Positions 31,577 through 40,843 of a stretch of 56,395 bases of DNA are shown piece after piece. The stretch's first letter is position 1. The number at the start of each line of letters is the position of its first letter. Under the pieces are notes generated by a model. That model saw only the letters and a program-made list of their open reading frames with translations, did no database searches and was not told the origin of the DNA. Origin of the DNA: Actinomycetota bacterium (lineage in GTDB: Bacteria > Actinomycetota > Actinomycetes > Actinomycetales > Microbacteriaceae); contig JAUZFP010000002.1 in assembly GCA_030838475.1 (NCBI GenBank), forward strand, positions 1-56,395. Direction: 5' to 3'. A program made the translations under genes and the position numbers.

Positions 31577-33215
31577 GTCCGCGGCTACCGCCTTCGCCGT
31601 AGCCCTCTTCGACGAGTTTGCCCGGCTTGGTTTGCGCGACATCGTGCTGAGCCCGGGCTCGCGATCACAGGCGCTCGCGCTCGCCGCCGCCGAGTATGAG
31701 CGCGCCGGCCTGCTGCGACTTCACGTGCGGATCGACGAGCGGGTCGGTGGATTCGTTGCGCTTGGCATTGCGGTGGAGACGGGGCTGCCGGTCGTCGTCG
31801 TGATGACATCGGGGACAGCCGTCGCGAACCTGCATCCCGCCGTACTGGAGGCGCATCACTCCGGGGTTCCACTCATCGTTGTGAGCGCCGATCGGCCGGA
31901 GTCGCTGCGGGGGATTGGGTCGAATCAGACGACCGTGCAGGCCGGGATCTTCGGGGCGGCGATCACGTTCGATCGCGATGTGCCCGCGCCCACCGGCGCC
32001 GTCGGCGAGAAGGATGTCGCGGCGGCGCTCGCTCGCGAGTTGTGGACCGCGGCCCGCGGGGGTCGCCCCCAGCCGGCGCACCTGAACCTCGCGTTTACCG
32101 AGCCACTATCCTCGGTGACGTCGCTACCGGAGTCGGACGGTGAGTGGAGCGCCGAGGCCGATGAACCGATCGAGCCGGCGCCGCTCACGCTCACTCCCGC
32201 GCCGGGAACCGTGGTCGTCGCCGGGGCGGATGCGGGTGCCCGGGCCGAGGAGGTCGCGCGCGAACTCGGTGCGCCGCTGCTCGCGGAGGTGTCGAGTGGT
32301 GCCCACTTCGGGCCGAATCTCGTTGTCGCCTACCGTGACCTTCTGAACACCGCGAACTTCGGGGACCGGGTCGAGCGGGTGATCGTGTTTGGGCATCCGA
32401 CGCTCTCGCGGGAGGTGCCGGCGCTCATCGAACGGCCCGGCGTCGCGACCATTGTCGTTCGCGGACCGGCGGCCGACGACTACAACCCGGGGCGCGCGGT
32501 CTCCACTTTTGCCGACGCTGTGTCCGTGACCGGTCCCCTCGAAGAGTCGCCCGCCGCCCGCTCGTGGCTCGGTCGCTGGGTGACCGCCTCGCGCTCGCTG
32601 CTGGAGCCACCCACGGAGCCATCCGCCGCCGAGCTCGGCAATGCCGAGTTCGCCCGTCGTGAGCTCGCCGCCATCCGCGAACCCGTCGACCGCAGGATGC
32701 TCGTCGAGGCCGTCTGGCGTGCGACCTGGCCGCACGACCGGCTGGTACTCGGTGCATCCCGGCTCATTCGCGAGGCCGACAAATATGTGCCTGGCAAGAA
32801 GATCAGCGTCCACGCCAACCGTGGACTCGCCGGCATCGACGGAACGATCTCGACCGCGGTGGGCGTCGCGCTCGGGAGCGAGACGGATGGCACTACTCGC
32901 GTCCTGCTCGGCGACCTTGCCGCGCTACACGACGTCGGCGGAATGCTGTTCGGTGTGGGCGAGACCCGTCCGCGCGTCCAGGTGATCGTCGGCAACGACG
33001 GCGGGGGTACCATCTTCGACACCCTCGAGGTTGCGGCAACCGCCCCCCAGGACGCGATCGATCGCGTGCTGCTCACCCCGCAACTCGTCTCATTCGAGTC
33101 CCTTGCCGCGGCATACGACTGGACGTACCTGCGCGCCACCAACCGCGGCGAGCTCGACCAGGCGCTCACCGCATCCAGCGGTCCGACCCTCATCGAGGTC
33201 CCGCTCCCGCGCTAG
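31557..33215 (+). CDS. menD: SEPHCHC synthase (menaquinone)
   Basis: A 552-residue thiamin-diphosphate enzyme joining isochorismate and 2-oxoglutarate. The N-terminus has VLSPGSRSQALALAA, RIDERVGGFVALG (the ThDP-activating Glu) and VMTSGTAVANLHPAV; the C-terminal ThDP/Mg site is VLLGDLAALHDVGG ... VIVGNDGGGTIFD. Start ATG at 31557 lies inside the end of the PLDc_N gene, so the two are co-transcribed. The gene is followed by a dispersed hairpin repeat. Confidence 0.96.
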   Translation: MKSPRSESAATAFAVALFDEFARLGLRDIVLSPGSRSQALALAAAEYERAGLLRLHVRIDERVGGFVALGIAVETGLPVVVVMTSGTAVANLHPAVLEAHHSGVPLIVVSADRPESLRGIGSNQTTVQAGIFGAAITFDRDVPAPTGAVGEKDVAAALARELWTAARGGRPQPAHLNLAFTEPLSSVTSLPESDGEWSAEADEPIEPAPLTLTPAPGTVVVAGADAGARAEEVARELGAPLLAEVSSGAHFGPNLVVAYRDLLNTANFGDRVERVIVFGHPTLSREVPALIERPGVATIVVRGPAADDYNPGRAVSTFADAVSVTGPLEESPAARSWLGRWVTASRSLLEPPTEPSAAELGNAEFARRELAAIREPVDRRMLVEAVWRATWPHDRLVLGASRLIREADKYVPGKKISVHANRGLAGIDGTISTAVGVALGSETDGTTRVLLGDLAALHDVGGMLFGVGETRPRVQVIVGNDGGGTIFDTLEVAATAPQDAIDRVLLTPQLVSFESLAAAYDWTYLRATNRGELDQALTASSGPTLIEVPLPR

Positions 33216-33233
33216 CGCCCGTCCATTTTCTCG

Positions 33234-33290
33234 TGAGGTGAGGCATATCGACCTTTAGCTCGCGCTGGAAGGTCGATATGCCTCACTTCA
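33234..33290. repeat. Intergenic palindromic repeat, copy 2
   Basis: TGAGGTGAGGCATATCGACC (33234-33253, plus TT) pairs with AAGGTCGATATGCCTCACTT plus CA (33269-33290), 22 positions with one wobble. It is the same family as 15094-15150; a central A/T change in one arm is matched in the other arm, so pairing is conserved. It lies after menD and before the PPK2 gene. Confidence 0.85.
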
Positions 33291-33320
33291 TCGAGACAGA
33301 GCGGCCTGTAACGTGTGCGC

Positions 33321-34157
33321 ATGGGCATCGAGAGCAAGCTGCGAGCAGCATCCGACTTCAAGCTGGCGAGCGTTGATCCCGCCTCAAGCCCCGGTTTCAA
33401 GGGCGACAAGGATGCTGCGGTCAAGGAGCTCGCCAAGGGTGTGCTCGAGATCGGCTCGCACCAGGAGCGGCTCTATGCCGAGAGTCTGACCGGTGGTAAA
33501 CGGAGCGTCCTGCTGGTGCTGCAGGGGATGGACACCTCGGGCAAGGGCGGGACGGTCGCGCACGTGCTCGAGGGCGTCGACCCGCACGGGGTGAAGATTC
33601 ACTCGTTCAAGGCGCCGACGGCCGAGGAGAAGGCCCACGATTTTCTCTGGCGCGTGCGCCCGCAGCTTCCGACGCCCGGATTTCTCGGCGTCTTCGACCG
33701 CTCCCACTACGAGGACGTACTGATCGAGAAGGTGCGCGGGATGGCACCGGCGGACGAGATCGAGAAGCGCTACGGGATGATCACCGACTTCGAGGCCGAG
33801 GTCGCCGCCTCGGGCACGACCATCATCAAGGTCATGCTGCACATCAGTCCGGAGGAACAGAAGGCCCGGCTGCTTGCCCGACTGGATGACCCGACGAAGC
33901 AGTGGAAGTTCAATCCCGGCGACGTCGACGAGCGCGCCTTCTGGAACCCGTACCAGGACGCCTACCAGACCGCGATCCAGCGGACGACGACGGATGCCGC
34001 CCCCTGGTACGTGGTCCCCGCGGACCACAAGTGGTTCTCGAGGCTCGCGGTGCAGGACATCCTGCTCACCCACCTGCGTGCGCTCAACGCGGACTGGCCG
34101 AAGCCGACCTACGACGTCGCAGAGCAACGGGCGCGCGTGGTGGCGTCGACAGTCTGA
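33321..34157 (+). CDS. Polyphosphate kinase 2 family protein
   Basis: A 278-residue PPK2 enzyme that transfers phosphate between polyphosphate and nucleotides. The Walker A loop is LVLQGMDTSGKGGTVAHVLEGVDP; Walker B region FLGVFDRSHYEDVLIEKV; lid segment WKFNPGDVDERAFWNPYQDAYQ. I take ATG 33321, six bases after TAACGT (33309-33314), indicating a leaderless mRNA; the GTG at 33315 would overlap the promoter. Class (AMP or ADP acceptor) not assigned. Convergent with menF with one base between the stops. Confidence 0.93.
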   Translation: MGIESKLRAASDFKLASVDPASSPGFKGDKDAAVKELAKGVLEIGSHQERLYAESLTGGKRSVLLVLQGMDTSGKGGTVAHVLEGVDPHGVKIHSFKAPTAEEKAHDFLWRVRPQLPTPGFLGVFDRSHYEDVLIEKVRGMAPADEIEKRYGMITDFEAEVAASGTTIIKVMLHISPEEQKARLLARLDDPTKQWKFNPGDVDERAFWNPYQDAYQTAIQRTTTDAAPWYVVPADHKWFSRLAVQDILLTHLRALNADWPKPTYDVAEQRARVVASTV

Positions 34158-34158
34158 T

Positions 34159-35391
34159 TCAGGCGAAGGCGTCGATCACCGGACGGAACTTCATCCGCGT
34201 CTCCGCCAGTTCCATCTCCGGGTCGGAGTCGGCCACGATGCCCGCGCCAGCGTAGGCGGTGATGGTGCCGTCCTCATCCACCTGCGCCGAGCGCAGCGCG
34301 ATCGCCCATTCGCCGTCCCCGTCCGCGCCGACCCAGCCCACCGGTCCGGCGTAGCGCCCTCGATCGAACGGCTCGAGCTCAGAGATGAGCGCGAGAGCCT
34401 TGTCGGTCGGCGTTCCCGCGACCGCGGCGGTGGGATGCAGTGCCGAGATGAGGTCGAGCGAGGATGACCCGTCGCTGAGGTCACCCTCGACATCGCTCGC
34501 CAGATGCCAGAGGTTGGGCAGTTTCAGAGTAAACGGCTGCTCGCTGGCGGTCACATTGCGGGCGTGCGGGGCGAGGGAAGCGAGCAGGCTCCGAAGCGCG
34601 AACTGGTGTTCATCGAGATCCTTCGAGGAGGTGGCGAGCGCCGCCGCGGATTCGAGGTCGGCCGCGGGATCTGCCCCGCGCGGCGCGCTCCCGGCCAGCA
34701 CCCGGGCCGTCACCGAACCGTGGCTTGCCGTGACCAGGGTTTCGGGGCTCGAACCGATGAGGCCGTCGACGGCGAAGGTCCAGGTGTCCGGATACCCCGT
34801 CGCGAGTTCGCCCAGAAGCACGCGGAGGTCGGCACCACCGGGCAGGTGGCCGACCATGGATCGGGCGAGCACGACCTTGCTCAGCTCGCCCGCGCGAAGG
34901 TGGCCGAGAGCGGCGTCGACCGCCCGCATGTAGCCCGGGCGGTCGAGTGGGCCGAAGTCGAATTTCACGCTGAAGTCCGGGCCGAGAGGCTGCTCGATCA
35001 GCCGTTCGTCGCCGCGATTAACCCGCGTGATCCAGCTCACGCCATCGCGCCGACCGATCACGATCGAGGGAACGATCAGCACGCTGGTCTCCGTCGAGTC
35101 GTCCGCGAAGGTGAAGGCGCCCAGTGCGACCAGCCCGGTGCCGGGCAGGCCAAGCGGATCGTCGACCCGCGCGGCCGCGGCGATCCGTTTCCAGGCGACC
35201 GAGGCATCCCGAAACCGGGATTCCCCGGTGAACTCGAGGCGTAGAGCCTCGCCGATTCCCGCGATGCCCTGACCGCGTCGAAGGAAGACCAGTGGATGGC
35301 GCGCATCGACGAGCGGAACCAGCGGCCGGATGTCGTCAATTAGCTGGGTCGTAACGGCCAGCACGGGCACGACGCCCGCGGTGTTGCTCAC
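34159..35391 (-). CDS. menF: Isochorismate synthase
   Basis: A 410-residue chorismate-binding enzyme producing isochorismate for MenD. Signatures are ELSKVVLARSM, TFAVDGLIGSSPETLV, RVLAGSAPRGADP, HPTAAVAGTPTDKALALI and the C-terminal AYAGAGIVADSDPEMELAETRMKF. GTG at 35391 keeps the gene clear of the divergent menG promoter; a longer frame would cross it. On the minus strand GATACT lies eight bases before the start. Menaquinone use, rather than siderophore, is supported by the neighbourhood. Confidence 0.94.
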   Translation of the reverse strand: MSNTAGVVPVLAVTTQLIDDIRPLVPLVDARHPLVFLRRGQGIAGIGEALRLEFTGESRFRDASVAWKRIAAAARVDDPLGLPGTGLVALGAFTFADDSTETSVLIVPSIVIGRRDGVSWITRVNRGDERLIEQPLGPDFSVKFDFGPLDRPGYMRAVDAALGHLRAGELSKVVLARSMVGHLPGGADLRVLLGELATGYPDTWTFAVDGLIGSSPETLVTASHGSVTARVLAGSAPRGADPAADLESAAALATSSKDLDEHQFALRSLLASLAPHARNVTASEQPFTLKLPNLWHLASDVEGDLSDGSSSLDLISALHPTAAVAGTPTDKALALISELEPFDRGRYAGPVGWVGADGDGEWAIALRSAQVDEDGTITAYAGAGIVADSDPEMELAETRMKFRPVIDAFA

Positions 35392-35446
35392 GTAAGAAGA
35401 GTATCTCGCCAGAAACCCCCAAGGTCTTTCTCGGTACACTCGAAGG

Positions 35447-36226
35447 GTGAGCAAGGCGGACTTGGGCAAGCAACCGGATGAGGTCGCTGGCATGTTCGAC
35501 GATGTCGCTAAGCACTACGACCGAACCAATGCGGTCCTCTCCGCCGGCAACGCCTACCTCTGGCGCATCGCCACCGTGCGTGCGGTCGCGCCGCAGCCGG
35601 GCGAACGCATCCTCGATCTCGCCGCCGGAACCGGCACAAGCTCGGTCGCCCTGTCGCATTCGGGCGCGAAGGTCATCGCCGTCGATTTCTCCTCGGGCAT
35701 GATCGAGGAGGGCCGCCGCAAGCACAAGAACATCGAGTTCGTGCAGGCGGATATCGAGAAGCTGCCGTTCGGCGACGACGAGTTCGACGCCGTCACCATC
35801 AGCTTCGGTCTACGCAATGTGAAGGACCCGAAGCAGGCGCTCGCCGAGATGTACCGGGTCTTGAAGCCGGGCGGACGTCTCGTGATCTGCGAGTTCTCCA
35901 AGCCTCCGCGCGCGCTGTTCCGGATGGGATACCAGACCTACCTTCGGTACGTGCTGCCCGCGGTCTCGCTGGCCGTCTCGTCCAATCCCGAGGCGTACAG
36001 CTACCTCGCCGACTCGATCGCGGACTGGCCGGACCAGGGCCAGCTCAGCCAGTGGATTCGGGGGGCGGGATTCATTCGCGTCGCCTATCGCAACCTCACG
36101 TCGGGCGTCGTGGCGCTGCATCGCGGACGCAAGCCCGTCGACGCGGCCGTTCTCGCCTCCGTGGCCAAGCGGCGCCGATCCACCACACGAAAGCCACCCT
36201 CGACTTCCGCCGCCTCGACCGACTGA
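35447..36226 (+). CDS. menG: Demethylmenaquinone methyltransferase
   Basis: A 259-residue SAM-dependent C-methyltransferase, UbiE/MenG family, catalysing the last menaquinone step. It has VAGMFDDVAKHYDRTN, the SAM loop ILDLAAGTGTSSVAL, FVQADIEKLPF, and ISFGLRNVKDPKQALAEMYRVLKPGG. A basic C-terminal tail of about 30 residues is unusual but harmless. GTG at 35447 lies six bases after TACACT (35435-35440), a leaderless arrangement. Followed by the polyprenyl synthase gene. Confidence 0.96.
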   Translation: MSKADLGKQPDEVAGMFDDVAKHYDRTNAVLSAGNAYLWRIATVRAVAPQPGERILDLAAGTGTSSVALSHSGAKVIAVDFSSGMIEEGRRKHKNIEFVQADIEKLPFGDDEFDAVTISFGLRNVKDPKQALAEMYRVLKPGGRLVICEFSKPPRALFRMGYQTYLRYVLPAVSLAVSSNPEAYSYLADSIADWPDQGQLSQWIRGAGFIRVAYRNLTSGVVALHRGRKPVDAAVLASVAKRRRSTTRKPPSTSAASTD

Positions 36227-36271
36227 CACGCAAGCGCTCCCGATCAGACACCCACAGAATCGACTTCTCTC

Positions 36272-37348
36272 GTGACCGCAAGCGCGCCCATCGCCCGCCG
36301 CAGTAACACCCTGAGTTCGTCGCTCGGGCTGGGCGAGAAGCTGTTCGCGTCGAGTGACGAGCGCAGGCTTGCCAACGCGATCGATTCGGGGCTCGCTCTC
36401 GTCGAGACCGGGCTGCTTGAGCAGATGTCGTTCACGGATGACCTCGCCGACGTCACCAGCCGGTACCTGCTCGACGCGGGCGGCAAGCGCGTGCGACCGG
36501 TGCTGACCCTGCTGACAGCGCAGCTCGGAACCGGCAACAACGCTTCGGTGATCTCTGCCGCGGAGGCGATCGAGATCACCCACCTCGCGTCGCTCTACCA
36601 CGATGACGTCATGGACGAGGCGCAGATGCGCCGCGGCGTTCCGAGTGCGCAGAGCGTGTGGGGCAACTCGGTCGCGATCCTGACCGGCGACCTGCTGTTC
36701 GCACGCGCGAGCAAGATCATCTCGTCGCTCGGCGAGAAGGCCATCCAGATCCAGGCCGAGACGTTTGAGCGGCTGTGCCTCGGCCAGTTGCACGAGACGA
36801 TCGGACCGCGGCCCGGTGACGACCCGATCGAGCACTACCTGCAGGTTCTGGCCGACAAGACCGGCTCGCTCATTGCGACGGCCGGCCGTGTCGGTGTCCT
36901 GTTCTCGGACGCCCCAGAGGAATACATCGACCCGGTTGTTCAGTTTGGGGAACGGATCGGGGTCGCCTTCCAGCTCGTGGACGACGTCATCGATCTCGCG
37001 CCGCAGGAGGATGTCACCGGCAAGACGCCGGGCACCGACCTGCGCGCGGGCGTGGCCACCCTGCCGATGCTCTACCTGCGTCGCATGGCGGAGACGGACC
37101 CGGATGCTCGGGCGCTGCTTCAGCGCCTCGATCGCGACGTGACCAGTGCGTTCGACGGGGATGAAACCACCCCAGAGTTCGCAGCGGCCATCGCCGAGCT
37201 CCGCGACCACGAGGTCACCCGGATGACTCTCGCCGAGGCACACCGCTGGGCCGCTGAAGCAATCGCCGCCCTCGACCCCCTGCCCGACGGACCGGTTAAG
37301 AAGGCACTGACCCGGTTCGCTGAGACGATTGTTGAGAGATCCAACTAG
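36272..37348 (+). CDS. Polyprenyl diphosphate synthase
   Basis: A 358-residue trans-isoprenyl diphosphate synthase. AGGKRVRPVLTLLTAQ precedes the first Asp-rich motif LYHDDVMDEAQMRRG (Asp111, 112 and 115); the second is QLVDDVIDL. It builds the C40-C50 tail for menaquinone from IPP and a short allyl diphosphate; exact chain length is not evident. Located between menG and fprA, one base of overlap with the latter's GTG. Confidence 0.93.
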   Translation: MTASAPIARRSNTLSSSLGLGEKLFASSDERRLANAIDSGLALVETGLLEQMSFTDDLADVTSRYLLDAGGKRVRPVLTLLTAQLGTGNNASVISAAEAIEITHLASLYHDDVMDEAQMRRGVPSAQSVWGNSVAILTGDLLFARASKIISSLGEKAIQIQAETFERLCLGQLHETIGPRPGDDPIEHYLQVLADKTGSLIATAGRVGVLFSDAPEEYIDPVVQFGERIGVAFQLVDDVIDLAPQEDVTGKTPGTDLRAGVATLPMLYLRRMAETDPDARALLQRLDRDVTSAFDGDETTPEFAAAIAELRDHEVTRMTLAEAHRWAAEAIAALDPLPDGPVKKALTRFAETIVERSN

Positions 37349-38703
37349 TGACCAAACTGAGGCTGGCCATTGTTGGAGCCGGACCCGCGGGGATCTATGC
37401 CGCGGACATCCTGCTCAAGTCGGAGACGGCGTTCGAGATCTCGATCGACCTGTTCGAGCAGCTTCCGGCGCCGTACGGGCTCGTACGGTACGGCGTCGCG
37501 CCAGATCATCCCCGCATCAAGGGGATCGTCACGGCGCTGCGCGAGGTGCTCGATACGGGCCGCATTCGCCTCTTCGGCAACGTGCTCTACGGGCGCGACA
37601 TCACGCTGGATGATCTAAAGAAGCACTACAACGCCGTGATCTTCTCGACCGGCGCGGTTCGCGGTGCGGACCTGGACATCCCGGGCATCGACCTGGACGG
37701 CAGCTACGGCGCTGCCGACTTCGTGAGTTGGTACGACGGGCACCCGGATGTCTCGCGCGAGTGGACGCTCGACGCGACCGAGGTCGCCGTCATCGGCAAC
37801 GGCAACGTCGCGCTGGATGTCGCCCGCATGCTGGCCAAGCACGCCGACGACCTGCTGCCCACCGAGATCCCGGACAACGTGTACCAGGCGCTGAAGGCGT
37901 CCCCTGTTACGGACGTTCATGTGTTCGGCCGCCGCGGCCCGATGCAGGTCAAGTTCACGCCGCTCGAGCTCCGCGAGCTCGGCGAGCTTCGCGATGTCGA
38001 CATGATCGTCAACGAGGAGGACTTCGACTACGACGAGGCCTCGCGCGCCGCGATCGAGTCCAACAAGCAGGTGCTCGTGATCGACCGGGTGTTCACCCAG
38101 TGGCGGGCGAGAGAGACCGGCGCCGCGTCCCGCAGGCTGCATCTGCACTTCTTTGCCAAGTCCGCCGAGGTGCTCGGATCGGATGGGCGGGTGACCGGCT
38201 TCCGCTGGGAGCGCACCGAACCGGATGGCGCGGGTGGCGTTCGCGGTACCGGCGAGTTTCGCGAGATTCCGATCCAGGCGCTCTATCGCGCCGTCGGCTA
38301 CTTCGGGTCACCGCTCGATGGCATCCCCTTCGACGAGCGGCGCGGCGTCATCCCGAACCGCGAGGGCCAGGTTCTCGATGATCAGGACCGCCAGCTTCCC
38401 GGCGTCTACGCGACGGGCTGGATCAAGCGCGGGCCGGTCGGTCTGATCGGGCACACCAAAAGCGACGCGATGGAGACGATCAGGCACCTGGTCCGCGACC
38501 AGGCCAACTGGTGGTCGCCGGTGTCGCCGGACGAGGCGTCGGTGGTGGAGCTCCTCGAGTCGCGCGGGATTGAGTACACGAACCTCGAGGGCTGGCACAA
38601 TCTCGACGCTTTCGAGCAGGCACTAGGTGAGCCGCAGGGCCGAGCACGCGTCAAGGTGGTCCCGCGCGACGAGATGGTTCGCGCTTCCAACTCTTCCCGC
38701 TAG
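37348..38703 (+). CDS. fprA: Ferredoxin/adrenodoxin-type NADP+ reductase (FprA)
   Basis: A 451-residue two-dinucleotide-fold flavoenzyme. FAD site: RLAIVGAGPAGIYAADILL at the N-terminus; PAPYGLVRYGVAPDHPRIKGI; NADP site: VAVIGNGNVALDVARML; C-terminal GVYATGWIKRGPVGLIGHTKSDAMET. It passes electrons from NADPH to ferredoxin or flavodoxin, as in mycobacterial FprA. GTG at 37348 shares one base with the stop of the synthase gene, so the menG-synthase-fprA trio is one operon. Confidence 0.94.
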   Translation: MTKLRLAIVGAGPAGIYAADILLKSETAFEISIDLFEQLPAPYGLVRYGVAPDHPRIKGIVTALREVLDTGRIRLFGNVLYGRDITLDDLKKHYNAVIFSTGAVRGADLDIPGIDLDGSYGAADFVSWYDGHPDVSREWTLDATEVAVIGNGNVALDVARMLAKHADDLLPTEIPDNVYQALKASPVTDVHVFGRRGPMQVKFTPLELRELGELRDVDMIVNEEDFDYDEASRAAIESNKQVLVIDRVFTQWRARETGAASRRLHLHFFAKSAEVLGSDGRVTGFRWERTEPDGAGGVRGTGEFREIPIQALYRAVGYFGSPLDGIPFDERRGVIPNREGQVLDDQDRQLPGVYATGWIKRGPVGLIGHTKSDAMETIRHLVRDQANWWSPVSPDEASVVELLESRGIEYTNLEGWHNLDAFEQALGEPQGRARVKVVPRDEMVRASNSSR

Positions 38704-38713
38704 CTCACCCGCT

Positions 38714-38764
38714 GCACTTTGTTGAGCGCGCGGCCCCTGTAACTACCGCGTCGTCAACAAACTG
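38714..38764. terminator. Nested hairpin between convergent fprA and cls
   Basis: TTTGTTGA (38718-38725) pairs with TCAACAAA (38754-38761) and inside it CGCGG (38729-38733) pairs with CCGCG (38746-38750). It occupies the 70-bp gap between two convergent genes and resembles a two-way terminator. Arms extend imperfectly through GCA/TGC. Confidence 0.6.
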
Positions 38765-38773
38765 CGGCAGTGA

Positions 38774-40243
38774 TTACTGCACTGCGGCGGTGAGGCGGGC
38801 GACGTTGTCGAGCACCTTGCTGCGTGTGGGGCGTCGCATCCACTCGTCGAGCGTGAGTTCCCGCGACCGCGTCCGGTAGCTGTCCTCGACCCGCCGGAGG
38901 GACTGCACGAACTTGCTGCCCTTGACCATGACGGTGATTTCGAGGTCGAGGCTAAACGAGCGCATGTCCATGTTGCTGGAGCCGATGACCGCGACCTGGT
39001 CGTCGATCGTGATGTGCTTCGCGTGCAGGATGGTCGGCGACCGGTACAGCCAGATGCGGACGCCCGCGCGGAGCAGTTCCTCGTAGTAGCTGCGCTGCGC
39101 GTGGTAGGTGACGGCCTGGTCACCGATCTCGCTCACGAACAGCTGCACGTCGAGTCCGCTCTGCGCCGCCGTGGTGATCGCGTAGAGCATCGACTCGTCC
39201 GGCACGAAGTATGGACTCGTGATGATGACCTGTTTTTTCGCCGCGTAGATGAGCGAGTTGAAGAGCCGCAGGTTGTTCTCGCCGTCGAATCCCGGGCCGC
39301 TCGGCACGACCTGCGCGTCGAGCAGTTCGCTTGCCCGATCGACCGCAATGCCTTCGACCTCACGCACGAGCAGGTCATCCGTCTCGCTGTACCAGTCGGT
39401 CACGAAGAGAGCGTTGATGCCGGCGACGATGGGTCCCTCGAAGCGAACCATGAGGTCCTTCCAGCGAAGGCCGCGGCGGATGTTGCCGTGCTTGTCGTAG
39501 CTGGCGTCGATGACGTTCTGGGATCCGGTGAATCCGACCTCGCCGTCGATGATGAGGATCTTGCGGTGGTTGCGAAGGTCGGGCCGTTGGAACTTGCCCT
39601 TGAACGGTTGCACCGGCAGCATGAGGTGCCAGTCGGCGCCCATCTCGGTGAGCCGGCGCAGCGTCTCGCGGTAGTTCTTCGACCGGAGGCAGGCGATGTG
39701 GTCGAGCAGTACCCGAACGGTGACGCCCCGCTCCACCGCCGCGGCCAGCTCATCGAAGAATGGCCGGGTCGTTTTATCCAGGTTGAGGATGTAGAACTCG
39801 GCGTGGATGTACCGCTTCGCCGTCCGCAGCGCGGTGGTCATGGCGATGAGCGACTCGTCGTAGTCGTCGTGAAGGGTGGCTCGGTTTCCGCCGACCATGG
39901 GCATGGCGCCGAGGTTGCGGTTGAGCGCCACGACCGACGGAAGCCAGCTCGGCCAGGTCTTGTCCTGGCGCACCAGATCCATGCCCTCGGTGGTTTCGAG
40001 GATGTAGCTGTTAATCTCGTGCTGCTTCTCGCGCCGCTTCTTCGGCAGGTACCGGCTGCCGATCAGCCAGAACAGGATGATGCCGATGTATGGCAGAAAG
40101 AAGATGGCGAGCAACCATGCCGTGGCGGTCTGCGGCCGGCGGTTGCGCGGGACGAATATGACGGAAAGTACGCGCACGGTGAAGTCGACGAGAACGGCAA
40201 GGATGCCGATCGCGAGCGTGACGGTCGACCAGTCGAATTTCAC
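38774..40243 (-). CDS. cls: Cardiolipin synthase
   Basis: A 489-residue phospholipase D-type membrane enzyme that condenses phosphatidylglycerol-type lipids to cardiolipin. Two N-terminal helices with the PLDc_N motif (AIFFLPYIGIILFWLIGSRYLPKKRR) are followed by two HKD catalytic sites: NHRKILIIDGEVGFTGSQN and LHAKHITIDDQVAVIGSSNMD. Length is standard. It is convergent with fprA and follows yajQ by 15 bases in the same direction. Confidence 0.94.
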   Translation of the reverse strand: MKFDWSTVTLAIGILAVLVDFTVRVLSVIFVPRNRRPQTATAWLLAIFFLPYIGIILFWLIGSRYLPKKRREKQHEINSYILETTEGMDLVRQDKTWPSWLPSVVALNRNLGAMPMVGGNRATLHDDYDESLIAMTTALRTAKRYIHAEFYILNLDKTTRPFFDELAAAVERGVTVRVLLDHIACLRSKNYRETLRRLTEMGADWHLMLPVQPFKGKFQRPDLRNHRKILIIDGEVGFTGSQNVIDASYDKHGNIRRGLRWKDLMVRFEGPIVAGINALFVTDWYSETDDLLVREVEGIAVDRASELLDAQVVPSGPGFDGENNLRLFNSLIYAAKKQVIITSPYFVPDESMLYAITTAAQSGLDVQLFVSEIGDQAVTYHAQRSYYEELLRAGVRIWLYRSPTILHAKHITIDDQVAVIGSSNMDMRSFSLDLEITVMVKGSKFVQSLRRVEDSYRTRSRELTLDEWMRRPTRSKVLDNVARLTAAVQ

Positions 40244-40258
40244 GCTGGTCCCGTCCGG

Positions 40259-40747
40259 CTAACGGAAGTTGACGAATTGCAGGTCGACGTCCAGGTCTTT
40301 GCCTTTGAGCAAAGCCATTGTCGCCTGAAGGTCATCCCGACTCTTCGACTGCACCCGCAGCTCGTCGCCCTGGATCTGCGACTTGACGGTTTTCGGGCCC
40401 TCGTCGCGGATGATCTTGGCGACCTTCTTGGCGTCCTCGGAGGAGATCCCGTTTTTAAGCCCGACCTCGATGCGGTATTCCTTGCCGCTCGCGTAGGGGT
40501 CGCCGGCATCGAGGCTGCGCAGTGAGATGCCGCGCTTGATGAATTTCTGCTCGACGACCTCGAGGACGGCTTTCACGCGTTCTTCGGCGCTGGCCTTGAG
40601 GAGCAGCTTCTCGCCGCTCCACTCGACGGATGCGCCGATGTTCTTGAAGTCGTACCGGGTTGCGATCTCTTTTTGGGCCTGGTTGACGGCGTTGTCCGCC
40701 TCCATCTTGTCGACCTTGCTCACGATGTCGAACGTGGAATCTGCCAT
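40259..40747 (-). CDS. YajQ-family nucleotide-binding protein
   Basis: A 162-residue protein matching the YajQ/DUF520 family throughout: [32 protein letters not shown] at the start and [13 protein letters not shown] at the end. Two ferredoxin-like folds bind nucleotides; some relatives are cyclic-di-GMP effectors. The ATG at 40747 is six bases after TAAAGT on the minus strand, so probably leaderless. Divergent from tRNA-Tyr. Confidence 0.94.
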   Translation of the reverse strand: MADSTFDIVSKVDKMEADNAVNQAQKEIATRYDFKNIGASVEWSGEKLLLKASAEERVKAVLEVVEQKFIKRGISLRSLDAGDPYASGKEYRIEVGLKNGISSEDAKKVAKIIRDEGPKTVKSQIQGDELRVQSKSRDDLQATMALLKGKDLDVDLQFVNFR

Positions 40748-40843
40748 GGCTCCACTTTAACGGTGAACGCCGGATCGCTCACGGCCTAGTATTCTTATTC
40801 AGCGCCGACGTCACAGGTGATCACACGTGGTCGGGAGCGTTCC

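Noticed and set aside
39014-40525. A 503-codon open frame on the plus strand opposite cls and yajQ
   Set aside because: It spans two well supported genes on the other strand and their gap, has no recognisable domain and no ribosome site.
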